Origin: PUPG01 sp031323845
Lineage (GTDB): Bacteria > Bacteroidota > Bacteroidia > Bacteroidales > UBA7960
Assembly: GCA_031323845.1 (NCBI GenBank)
Contig: JAVIYP010000057.1
Coordinates: 1-17,068 of the forward strand
Direction of reading: 5' to 3'
DNA length: 17,068 nucleotides
Each line of letters starts with the position of its first letter. The stretch's first letter is position 1. The translations under genes and the position numbers were made by a program. The notes under the pieces are model-generated. The model was not told the origin of the DNA. It was given only the letters and a program-made list of their open reading frames with translations, and did not search any database. Shown piece after piece: positions 1 to 7,271 of the stretch.

Positions 1-143
1 ATTTTGCGTTCTTTGCGAGAAAATGCCAGCTTTATGTTCCACGCAAAGGCCGCAAAGAGTTGAACGCGAAGGTCGCAAAAGTCTGTATTGATTCTTCTTA
101 GCGTTCTTTGCGTGTCTTTTATTTTGCGTTCTTTGCGAGAAAA
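1..143. repeat. Noncoding cluster of GCGTTCTTTGCG-type repeats
   Basis: No gene is seen in 1-218. The first 23 bases recur exactly at 121-143. The core GCGTTCTTTGCG occurs three times on the + strand (6-17, 101-112, 126-137). Between them lie copies of the opposite orientation, with ACGCAAAG at 41-48, CGCAAAG at 51-57 and a degenerate pair around 64-81. The layout is therefore direct repeats flanking inverted copies, so part of the transcript could fold back on itself. I infer that this is one copy of a dispersed intergenic repeat of the kind common in Bacteroidota genomes. The window holds no second full copy to prove dispersal. The element may continue past the left edge. Confidence 0.7.
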
Positions 144-206
144 AGAATCACAACACATTGAATAACAACATGCTGAATAATTATAAACACATAAAAAAAA
201 TTCATG

Positions 207-214
207 TAAATTTG
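207..214 (+). promoter_or_regulatory. Possible -7 element (TAAATTTG) just before dapF
   Basis: TAAATTTG matches the Bacteroidota primary-sigma -7 consensus TAnnTTTG exactly. It ends four bases before the dapF ATG. If used, transcription would begin at or next to the start codon and give a nearly leaderless mRNA. No TTG is seen at the expected -33 distance (about 184-188), and the surroundings are AT-rich, so chance is a real alternative. Confidence 0.3.
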
Positions 215-218
215 AGAC

Positions 219-1043
219 ATGAATTTCGCTTTCCACAAATATCATGGCACGGGTAACGACTTCATCATCATTGATGACCGTGATAACAGGTTCACAAAGC
301 ACACGAAAAACAGTGCATCCCTGATTGCCGGTCTTTGTCATCGCCAGTTCGGCATAGGAGCCGACGGATTAATGCTGCTGCAGCACTCCCTGAACAGCGA
401 CTTTCATATGGAATATTACAATGCCGACGGTCGGGAAGGCAGTTTTTGCGGTAACGGCAGCAGGTGTATGGTAGCTTTTGCACACCGGCAGGGACTGGTA
501 CGAAGCGGGAAGGTCCGTTTTACCGCCTCAGATGGCCTCCACAGCGCTGAACTCTTATCCTTTGATAATACCTTATACCAGATTGCCGTTGACCTTTCCG
601 ACACACACATGCCGGAAAAAATTAAGGACAATGAGTATTTTGTAAACACGGGTTCTCCTCATCTGGTGCTTTTTGTTAAAGATCCGGAAAGCACGGATGC
701 TTCCCTTCTGGGTGCAAAAATCAGGCATGATCCCGCCTGGAAGCCGGAAGGAGTTAATGTTAACTTTGCGGCGTGCATTGACAGTCACTACCTGCAGGTT
801 AAAACGTATGAGCGCGGTGTGGAGCGGGAAACCTTGTCATGCGGCACAGGTGTCGCCGCTGCCGCTATCGCTGCCTGTGTTTATCTGGGCGACGACGGGC
901 GGACGAACTATCGGATTAAAACTGAGGGCGGGGAGCTCGGCGTCAGCTTCAACCCTCCGAAACATGGGAGCATACTGTTCACAAACATCCGGTTGTCGGG
1001 GCCTGCACAGTTTGTGTTCTGCGGTGACATCCCAATAAAATAA
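219..1043 (+). CDS. dapF: Diaminopimelate epimerase
   Basis: Cofactor-independent racemase that converts LL- to meso-diaminopimelate in the cytoplasm, the last epimerisation step before lysine and peptidoglycan synthesis. At 274 residues it has the usual family length. The N-terminus (HKYHGTGNDF, about residues 6-15) is the standard DapF opening and fixes the start. The two half-sites are visible: FCGNGSRC with C77 and ETLSCGTG with C208, the pair of cysteines that act as base and acid. YNADG (67-71) and ERG (198-200) are further family landmarks. It is the first gene of a tight + strand run, with a GNAT gene 7 bases downstream and mltG after that. The link to peptidoglycan precursor supply fits the presence of mltG. 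No Shine-Dalgarno sequence is present, as is usual in Bacteroidota. Confidence 0.97.
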   Translation: MNFAFHKYHGTGNDFIIIDDRDNRFTKHTKNSASLIAGLCHRQFGIGADGLMLLQHSLNSDFHMEYYNADGREGSFCGNGSRCMVAFAHRQGLVRSGKVRFTASDGLHSAELLSFDNTLYQIAVDLSDTHMPEKIKDNEYFVNTGSPHLVLFVKDPESTDASLLGAKIRHDPAWKPEGVNVNFAACIDSHYLQVKTYERGVERETLSCGTGVAAAAIAACVYLGDDGRTNYRIKTEGGELGVSFNPPKHGSILFTNIRLSGPAQFVFCGDIPIK

Positions 1044-1050
1044 AACAGTC

Positions 1051-1569
1051 ATGAAGCTCGAAGGCAAACACATTCTTTTAAGACCGGTTGAAATTGATGA
1101 CCTTAACCATTTATACCAATGGGAAAACGACACTGAAAACTGGCACACCAGCAACAACCTCAATCCTTTTTCGCGTTTTTTTCTTGAACAATATATCCTA
1201 AACGCACAAAACAATATTTACGAGGACAAACAGTTACGACTGGTCATAGTAACCCGGCAGCATAAACAGATAGGCATCATTGATCTTTTTGAATTCGACC
1301 CCCATCATAAGCGCGCGGCTGTCGGAATAATACTTGCCCCTGATGAACGCAAGAAGGGTTATGGGTCTGAGGCACTTCAGGTGTTGCTTGAGTATGCAAA
1401 AAGTGTCTTGCATCTGAAACAGCTGTATGCAGGCATAGGCATCAATAATGGTCCAAGCATCAGGCTTTTTCAAAAGGCGGGTTTTGAGATCACCGGCACC
1501 CGTAAATCCTGGAGGCTTCATGAAAACCAATGGATTGATGAGCATTTCATGCAGATTATGTTAAGTTAA
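1051..1569 (+). CDS. GNAT-family N-acetyltransferase (RimJ/RimL/SpeG-like)
   Basis: Cytoplasmic acetyl-CoA-dependent acetyltransferase of 172 residues, a normal single-domain GNAT length. The opening LEGKHILLRPVEIDDL is typical of the RimJ/RimL/SpeG-like branch (Acetyltransf_3 type). The acetyl-CoA pyrophosphate-binding loop is RKKGYG at 100-105, followed by a helix. NNGPSIRLFQKAGF (132-145) is the standard motif D/B region with the conserved Asn and the KxGF turn. The substrate cannot be read from sequence: a protein N-terminus, a polyamine and an amino sugar are all possible. It sits 7 bases after dapF and 4 bases before mltG, so it is almost certainly cotranscribed with them. A role tied to the cell envelope is inference from position only. 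Confidence 0.9.
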   Translation: MKLEGKHILLRPVEIDDLNHLYQWENDTENWHTSNNLNPFSRFFLEQYILNAQNNIYEDKQLRLVIVTRQHKQIGIIDLFEFDPHHKRAAVGIILAPDERKKGYGSEALQVLLEYAKSVLHLKQLYAGIGINNGPSIRLFQKAGFEITGTRKSWRLHENQWIDEHFMQIMLS

Positions 1570-1573
1570 TGGG

Positions 1574-2623
1574 ATGAGAAAAAAAAGTTACCTCTATAAG
1601 GCGGGCTTGTTTTTGATGGTGTTGATGGTTGTTGCCGGAATCACGGTATCGGTCATGCTGTACCGGATGATTTATGCTCCCAATGTTTTTCTGGAGGACA
1701 GGGAACATACGTTCATTTTTATTCCCACCGGAAGCACGTATGAAGAGGTAAAAGAGCTCTTACAGGAGTCATCTTTCGTGGTGAACATGCGAACGTTTGA
1801 CCGTTTGGCACAGCGCAAAAATTATCCCAATCGCGTCATGCCCGGAAGGTATTTAATCCAGAACAGGCTTAGCAACAATGAGTTGATTAATCTTTTAAGG
1901 TCAGGAGCGCAGACACCGGTCAGAATCACCTTCACCAACATCCGCACTGAGGAGGAGCTGGCAGGAAACCTGGCGGCTCAACTGGAGGTTGACTCCCTTG
2001 AGCTGCTCCGGCAGCTCCGGGATCCTGAAAATATAAGCCAGGCCGGTTTAAGCACGCCAACCATCAAGATTCTTTTCATACCCAACACATACGAGGTTTA
2101 CTGGACGATATCGGCATCGGCGCTGATTGAACGGATGCAACGCGAGTATCAAGCTTTCTGGACTGCTTCGCGCCGTGAGCTGGCTGAACGGATGGGACTT
2201 AATCCTGAGGAAGTTGTCATCCTGGCCTCCATTGTACAAAGCGAAACGAATAAATCGGATGAAATGCCGCGTATTGCGGGGGTGTATGTCAACCGTTTAC
2301 GGAGAAACATTCCGTTGCAGGCTGATCCCACGGTGGTCTATGCCCTGGGCGATTTTAGCATCAACAGGGTCCTAAACGAACACCTGGCCATTGATTCACC
2401 TTACAACACCTATAAGTATCGCGGCCTGCCTCCTGGTCCTATCAACCTCCCTGAACCTGCAACCATTGATGCGGTTCTGAACTTTGAAGAACACGACTAT
2501 ATCTATTTCAGTGCCAGCCCTGACTTCAGTGGCTACCATGTGTTTGCAAGGACATACAGGGAGCACCTGAGGAATGCCCGCCTATACCAGCAGGCGCTCA
2601 ACGAACGAAGGATATTCAGATAA
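1574..2623 (+). CDS. mltG: Endolytic murein transglycosylase MltG (YceG-like)
   Basis: Membrane-anchored lytic transglycosylase that cuts nascent peptidoglycan strands and is thought to act as a terminase for glycan polymerisation. The 349-residue protein has a short basic start, one transmembrane helix (about 9-31) and then a periplasmic part. That part contains a LysM-like stretch (about 45-110) and the YceG catalytic domain. The catalytic glutamate lies in ASIVQSETNK; by comparison with E. coli MltG (IVEKET) it should be E224. The downstream signature YVNRL...LQADPTVVYALGD (238-260) and DSPYNTYKYRGLPPGPI (274-290) are intact. The ATG is 4 bases after the GNAT stop, indicating translational proximity in one operon with dapF, another peptidoglycan-related gene. 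Confidence 0.95.
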   Translation: MRKKSYLYKAGLFLMVLMVVAGITVSVMLYRMIYAPNVFLEDREHTFIFIPTGSTYEEVKELLQESSFVVNMRTFDRLAQRKNYPNRVMPGRYLIQNRLSNNELINLLRSGAQTPVRITFTNIRTEEELAGNLAAQLEVDSLELLRQLRDPENISQAGLSTPTIKILFIPNTYEVYWTISASALIERMQREYQAFWTASRRELAERMGLNPEEVVILASIVQSETNKSDEMPRIAGVYVNRLRRNIPLQADPTVVYALGDFSINRVLNEHLAIDSPYNTYKYRGLPPGPINLPEPATIDAVLNFEEHDYIYFSASPDFSGYHVFARTYREHLRNARLYQQALNERRIFR

Positions 2624-2671
2624 GAATCAGTCATCAATAAAAAAAGTTATAACAAATAATCACTTCAGCTA

Positions 2672-4081
2672 ATGCATACAATAAAATTCGGCACCGACGG
2701 TTGGCGTGCCATCATTGCCAAAGAGTTTACCACGGCCAATGTGGCCCGCATTGCAGCCGCCACGGCAAGATGGGCACTGCAGAAAGACAACAAACCCGTG
2801 ATCATGCTGGGCCACGACTGCCGTTTCGGGGGAGAGCTTTTTGTGGAAACTGTAGCACGTGTGCTGGCAGCTTACGATATTAAGGTGCTGATGGCGCCTT
2901 CCTTCGTCACTGCTCCAATGATTTCGCTCGGCACCAAGGAGCACGGCTGCACGCTCGGTGTCTTTATTACGGCCAGTCACAACCCGCCGCTTTACAACGG
3001 GTATAAACTGAAAGGGCCGTATGGCGGACCGCTGCTTGAAAAAGAGGTGCTGGAGGTTGAAGCCCTGATCGCCGCTGCTCCTGAAGAGTATGATGATCAA
3101 ATTCCACTTGAGGAGCTTACCTCAAAGGGTCTGCTCGAAATCATCGATCTTGAACGACTTTACATTGAATACCTGGAGGCTCAGTTCGATCTGGATGCCA
3201 TTCGGAATTCCGGCGTCCGTTTTGCTTTTGATGCCATGTATGGCTCCGGGCAAAATGTAATGCGTCGCCTGTTTCCGGACATCACCCTGCTTCATTGTGA
3301 ACGGCAACCTCTTTTCGATGGTATCCCTCCCGAACCCCTGGCAAAAAACCTGAAAAGGTTCAGTGAAGTCATTAAAGCTGCAGGCAATATCGATTGCGGC
3401 CTGGCGGTTGACGGAGATGCCGACAGGACGGCATTGATGGACAGCAAAGGAAATTATATTGATTCTCACCATGTGATCTTGCTGCTCATCCATTACCTGC
3501 ACCACTATAAAAAAATGACGGGTAAGGTTGCCGTAGGATTTTCTTCATCGGTAAAGATTGAGAAACTGTGCAAAGCCTACGGCCTTCCCATGGAGTATGT
3601 AAAAATTGGGTTCAAGCACATCTGCGGCATCATGCTGGAAGAAGACGTGCTTGTGGGCGGCGAGGAATCCGGGGGGATCGCCGCGGGAAAAATACTGCCG
3701 GAACGCGATGGTATATACAACGGCCTGGTTATTTGGGAGGCGATGGTTAAAACCGGCAAATCGCTCACTGATCTGATCAACGACATTTATGCCATTACCG
3801 GTTCCTTTGCCTTCGAGCGCTCTGATCTCACGCTCTCTCAGCAGGACAAAGACCGCATCGTTACCAATTGTCAAAACAACGTTTACCGGTCGTTTGGCGA
3901 CTATAAAGTGCAAAAAACCGAGACCCTTGACGGCTTTAAGTATTATTTCAGCGACAGCCAATGGCTTATGATCAGACCGTCAGGTACCGAGCCTGTTTTA
4001 CGCACCTACGCTGAAGGAGCCAGCCGGGAAGAGGCCCTGCACATTCTGAAAAGCGGATACGACACCATCATGAACCAATGA
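2672..4081 (+). CDS. Phosphoglucomutase/phosphomannomutase family (alpha-D-phosphohexomutase)
   Basis: Cytoplasmic enzyme that moves phosphate between C6 and C1 of a hexose phosphate, supplying sugar-1-phosphates for glycogen, nucleotide sugars and surface glycans. The 469-residue length and four-domain motif order fit the family. The phosphoserine loop is TASHNPP (S102), the Mg-binding loop is DGDADR (247-252), the sugar-specificity loop is GGEESGG (329-335) and the phosphate-binding loop is RPSGTEP (435-441). The N-terminal FGTDGWR supports the chosen start. GEESGG is used by glucose- and mannose-acting members, so the exact sugar is not settled. The GlmM (glucosamine) subfamily is less likely by its overall motifs. 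It follows mltG after 48 bases and may be read from the same transcript. A hairpin with a T-run follows its stop. Confidence 0.93.
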   Translation: MHTIKFGTDGWRAIIAKEFTTANVARIAAATARWALQKDNKPVIMLGHDCRFGGELFVETVARVLAAYDIKVLMAPSFVTAPMISLGTKEHGCTLGVFITASHNPPLYNGYKLKGPYGGPLLEKEVLEVEALIAAAPEEYDDQIPLEELTSKGLLEIIDLERLYIEYLEAQFDLDAIRNSGVRFAFDAMYGSGQNVMRRLFPDITLLHCERQPLFDGIPPEPLAKNLKRFSEVIKAAGNIDCGLAVDGDADRTALMDSKGNYIDSHHVILLLIHYLHHYKKMTGKVAVGFSSSVKIEKLCKAYGLPMEYVKIGFKHICGIMLEEDVLVGGEESGGIAAGKILPERDGIYNGLVIWEAMVKTGKSLTDLINDIYAITGSFAFERSDLTLSQQDKDRIVTNCQNNVYRSFGDYKVQKTETLDGFKYYFSDSQWLMIRPSGTEPVLRTYAEGASREEALHILKSGYDTIMNQ

Positions 4082-4132
4082 CACATTTGTCTGAACATAA
4101 TCTTTTATCTTATGAAACACCCATGTTGAAAA

Positions 4133-4159
4133 TCCCGACCGCTCGGGAACAGATTTTTT
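4133..4159 (+). terminator. Candidate rho-independent terminator after the phosphohexomutase gene
   Basis: A perfect 6-bp stem (TCCCGA at 4133-4138, TCGGGA at 4143-4148) closes a 4-base loop. Six T residues follow at 4154-4159, five bases after the stem. It lies 52 bases past the phosphohexomutase stop and would end the dapF-mltG-mutase transcript. The gap between stem and T-run makes it less than ideal. Confidence 0.5.
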
Positions 4160-4182
4160 AACACCTAGGAGGATGATTAAAA

Positions 4183-4214
4183 AAGCTCGAAGCTCGAAGC
4201 TGGAAGCTCGAAGG
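4183..4214. repeat. Tandem heptamer array, unit AAGCTCG
   Basis: Four head-to-tail 7-base units start at 4183, 4190, 4197 and 4204 (AAGCTCG, AAGCTCG, AAGCTGG, AAGCTCG), followed by a partial unit. The array lies in the 470-base gap (4082-4551) between the mutase and peptidase genes. This gap also holds a terminator candidate and three more short-period arrays. I see no real gene in the gap. Confidence 0.85.
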
Positions 4215-4225
4215 AAGAAAGAGAA

Positions 4226-4260
4226 GTCAGATGTCAGATGTCAGAAGTCGGAAGTCAGAA
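4226..4260. repeat. Tandem heptamer array, unit GTCAGAW
   Basis: Five 7-base units run from 4226 to 4260: GTCAGAT, GTCAGAT, GTCAGAA, GTCGGAA, GTCAGAA. The sequence is different from the neighbouring AAGCTCG array but has the same period. The embedded TCAGATGTC (4227-4235 and 4234-4242) is the reverse complement of GACATCTGA at 4427-4435, at the entry to the octamer array on the other side of the gap. Confidence 0.85.
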
Positions 4261-4268
4261 AAATATTG

Positions 4269-4300
4269 TTGAATCGTTTAATCGTTTATTTGTTTGTTTT
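4269..4300. repeat. Degenerate octamer array, unit TTTAATCG
   Basis: Successive 8-base blocks TTGAATCG, TTTAATCG, TTTATTTG and TTTGTTTT run from 4269 to 4300 and decay into a T-rich tract. The first two units are clear and the last two are degenerate, so this is the weakest of the four arrays. Confidence 0.55.
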
Positions 4301-4438
4301 TTTGCAGAGGATTAACTCCCGGCAATAGCGGATAAAGCAATGGCTGTTAGCTCTTGGCTATTATCAGATTATCATGCTAAACGCCAAAAGCAGATTAAGT
4401 GAAATATTAAGGTTCAACAATAGCTTGACATCTGAAAT

Positions 4439-4486
4439 CTGCACATCTGCACATTTTCACATCTGCACATTGTCACATATGCACAT
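4439..4486. repeat. Tandem octamer array, unit CTGCACAT
   Basis: Six consecutive 8-base units end in CACAT: CTGCACAT (4439), CTGCACAT (4447), TTTCACAT (4455), CTGCACAT (4463), TGTCACAT (4471) and ATGCACAT (4479). The array ends 65 bases before the peptidase start codon, so it would be in or near that gene's leader or promoter region. No clear TAnnTTTG element is visible between it and the gene. Confidence 0.85.
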
Positions 4487-4551
4487 TTATTCAGCCTCTC
4501 AGGCATAAACACAAAACACAGATAATCAAACAGTAACAAAAATATAAACAG

Positions 4552-7188
4552 ATGAAAAATAACTCTTTTACCACCATCAGGACCTTACTTATCGTACTGA
4601 TGCTCTTATTGAATGCGACACTGGCGGCTGTGGCCGGCGATAAGCTGACGCATCCCCGTGATTATTTTGGATTCAATCCCGGCGAAGACCGCAAGCTGTT
4701 TAATTATGAGGCGCTCATAGGATATCTTGATGTGCTCAGGCAGGAGTCGGATATGTTTGAAATGATTGAACACGGACAATCGCCTATGGGCAAACCCATG
4801 TACATTGCCTTTGTTTCATCTGCAGAAAACATCGCCAGGCTGGAACACCTGCGTGAGATCAACCGCAGGCTGGCCATTGACGGCGACATACATCCTGATG
4901 AGCTCCGGACTCTTATTGATGAAGGCAAAGTGTTTGTGCTGGTTACCCTCTCCATGCACTCCACAGAGGTGGCTCCTTCGCAGGCGGCTCCGTTGATGGC
5001 TTATAACCTGATCACAGGAACAGACAGCAATCCGAAATACCTTGAGGACGTTGTGTTTATGATGGTTCCCTGCCATAACCCCGACGGCATGAACATGATC
5101 GTTGATCATTACAACAACTACCTGGGCACTGAATTTGAGGGCAGCGCTTTGCCCGGTATTTATCACAAATACACAGGGCACAACATAAACCGTGATTTTA
5201 TTACGCTGACTCAAACTGACAACCAGGCGGTTGCCGATATTTACAACCTCATCTGGTACCCGCAGGTGCTCGTTGAAAAACATCAGATGGGCAGTACCGG
5301 GCCGCGTTATTTTGTACCACCCAACCACGACCCCATTGCACAAAACATTGATGAGCTGTTATGGAACTGGACATGGGTCTTTGGATCCAACATGACACGT
5401 GACATGACGGCCGCCGGCTTATCCGGCATCAGCCAGCATTATTTGTTTGACGATTACTGGCCGGGATCAACCCAGACCAGTGCGTGGAAAAACATCATCA
5501 GCATGCTGACCGAAGCTGCCAGCGTTCAGCTGGCCACGCCCATTTTTATTGAAGCCAATGAACTTAACGTATTCGGAAAAGGCTTATCGGAGTATAAAAA
5601 GAGCATCAACTTCCTCGCACCCTGGCCGGGCGGCTGGTGGCGACTCGAAGACCTGGTGGACTATGAGCTGGAGTCGGTTTACAGCCTGGTAAAAACAGCC
5701 TCTCTGCACCGGAAAGAGATTCTTGAGTTCAGAAACGAACTTTGCAGAAAAGAAATCAATAAAGGGCTTACACAACCCCCGTTTTATTACATACTGCCGG
5801 CCAAACAACACGATCAAAGCGAACTCATTGCCCTGCTTCGTCTTCTGGAAAGGCATGGCATTCAACTGTACCGGCTTGATCAGGACATTATTCTTGAAGG
5901 CATAAAGCATTTTGAGGGTGATTACATCATACCCCTGGCACAGCCGTTCCGCGCATTCATAAAAGAAGTTATGGAAAAACAGCACTATCCTGTAAGGCGC
6001 TATACTCCGGGTGGTGAAATGATCAGGCCTTATGATATTACCAGCTGGTCGCTTCCCCTGCACAGGGGCATTAAAAGCATAGAAGTGAATAAACGGACAC
6101 CGGGCCAGCAGATCGCAATGTCAGCCATCAGTGCGGCCGATAAGAGACCTGAGTTTTCGCCAACCGAAACAGGCCAGTTCCTGGTGTTCTCATCGAACAA
6201 CAACGAGAGCTTCAAGGCTGCATTTATGTCTCTTCAGGAAGGCATTCAGGTGCTCCGCAACGCTGATCCGCAGCAGGATCAGGCAGGCCCTATTCCTGCA
6301 GGCAGTTTTATTATCCGGGTAACCAACAGAAATAAGGCAGCCCTGGAAAGTATCCTTGCACAGCTCGATGTGGCTCCGCTTGTATATACTCACGAACCGG
6401 ATGTTGAAGCCAAAGCCTTGCAGTTACCCCGTATCGCGTTGTGTGAAACAAATTTCCATGACATGGATGCCGGCTGGACGCGCTTTCTGTTCGACACCTA
6501 CAACATTCCTTTCACTGTGCTGAACCCTCCTGATTTCAAAGACAAAAGGCTTCTTTCGCGCTTTGATGTCATTGTGTTCCCCGACAACGGAAAAGACCAG
6601 ATATTACAAGGGCGCAGCACACGCGGAGGAGAAGTATTTATTCCTTTTTATAATCCTGAATATATTGAAGGCATGGGTTCGGAAGGCTGGCAAAACGTGC
6701 TTGAGTTCATGGCCGACGGAGGACGCCTGGTCTCCTGGGGGCGGTCCACCGAACTGTTCTTCGGACTGATGAAGCCTGGCAATGACCAGGGCGACTTTCG
6801 CTTCCCTGTTCAGGATATAAGTCAGAGGCTGCAAAGGGATGGTTTTTACTGTCCCGGATCCTTACTCAAAATAAAACTGCTGCAGGATCACCCGTTGACC
6901 TGGGGCATGCCGTCAGAAATTGGTGTCTTCCACAGGAATGCGCCTGTTTTTGCCACCTCGGTGCCAAACTTTGGCATGAACAGAAGAGTGATCGGTTTGT
7001 TTCCTGAAGAAGAGCCGCTCCTGCTTAGCGGCTACTCCGAAAAAGAAGAGTTGCTCGGCAGACAACCGGCCATCGTGCACCTGCAACGAGGGAAAGGCGA
7101 TGCGGTACTGTTTTCTTTTGTTCCCAATTTCAGGGGATCAACACAGGTAAGCAATAAGCTCATATTCAACTCCTTATTCGCCAACTAA
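4552..7188 (+). CDS. Secreted M14-family zinc carboxypeptidase with C-terminal amidotransferase-like region
   Basis: Predicted exported metallopeptidase of 878 residues. An N-terminal signal peptide (charged start, hydrophobic core 11-25, likely cleavage near AVAG, 26-29) sends it out of the cytoplasm. The M14 domain occupies roughly 45-400. Zinc ligands are H136 and E139 (MHSTEV) and H244 (EKHQMG). GHNINRDF (209-216) corresponds to the substrate-binding Asn-Arg motif, NPDG (176-179) is a family landmark, and E321 (SMLTEAAS) is the likely catalytic glutamate. The region of about 635-878 resembles the class I amidotransferase-like fold often attached to such large bacterial M14 proteins; I see no obvious catalytic Cys-His pair there, so a structural or binding role is likely. 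It stands alone after a repeat-filled gap. Substrate is unknown; peptide scavenging is inference. Confidence 0.88.
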   Translation: MKNNSFTTIRTLLIVLMLLLNATLAAVAGDKLTHPRDYFGFNPGEDRKLFNYEALIGYLDVLRQESDMFEMIEHGQSPMGKPMYIAFVSSAENIARLEHLREINRRLAIDGDIHPDELRTLIDEGKVFVLVTLSMHSTEVAPSQAAPLMAYNLITGTDSNPKYLEDVVFMMVPCHNPDGMNMIVDHYNNYLGTEFEGSALPGIYHKYTGHNINRDFITLTQTDNQAVADIYNLIWYPQVLVEKHQMGSTGPRYFVPPNHDPIAQNIDELLWNWTWVFGSNMTRDMTAAGLSGISQHYLFDDYWPGSTQTSAWKNIISMLTEAASVQLATPIFIEANELNVFGKGLSEYKKSINFLAPWPGGWWRLEDLVDYELESVYSLVKTASLHRKEILEFRNELCRKEINKGLTQPPFYYILPAKQHDQSELIALLRLLERHGIQLYRLDQDIILEGIKHFEGDYIIPLAQPFRAFIKEVMEKQHYPVRRYTPGGEMIRPYDITSWSLPLHRGIKSIEVNKRTPGQQIAMSAISAADKRPEFSPTETGQFLVFSSNNNESFKAAFMSLQEGIQVLRNADPQQDQAGPIPAGSFIIRVTNRNKAALESILAQLDVAPLVYTHEPDVEAKALQLPRIALCETNFHDMDAGWTRFLFDTYNIPFTVLNPPDFKDKRLLSRFDVIVFPDNGKDQILQGRSTRGGEVFIPFYNPEYIEGMGSEGWQNVLEFMADGGRLVSWGRSTELFFGLMKPGNDQGDFRFPVQDISQRLQRDGFYCPGSLLKIKLLQDHPLTWGMPSEIGVFHRNAPVFATSVPNFGMNRRVIGLFPEEEPLLLSGYSEKEELLGRQPAIVHLQRGKGDAVLFSFVPNFRGSTQVSNKLIFNSLFAN

Positions 7189-7271
7189 ATTCATACTGAG
7201 ACCGAACTTGTCACCACTATGATGTAACGTGCTTTTCACCTGCGCGTCCATGTTGAACGACGGCAGGTTTT

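Noticed and set aside
4173..4328. A 51-codon + strand ORF (MIKKARSSKLEARRKK..., then a hydrophobic stretch) preceded by AGGAGG.
   Set aside because: Almost all of it is translation of the tandem heptamer and octamer repeats. The AGGAGG abuts the ATG with no spacer, and Bacteroidota make little use of such sites. It looks like a spurious repeat-derived ORF.
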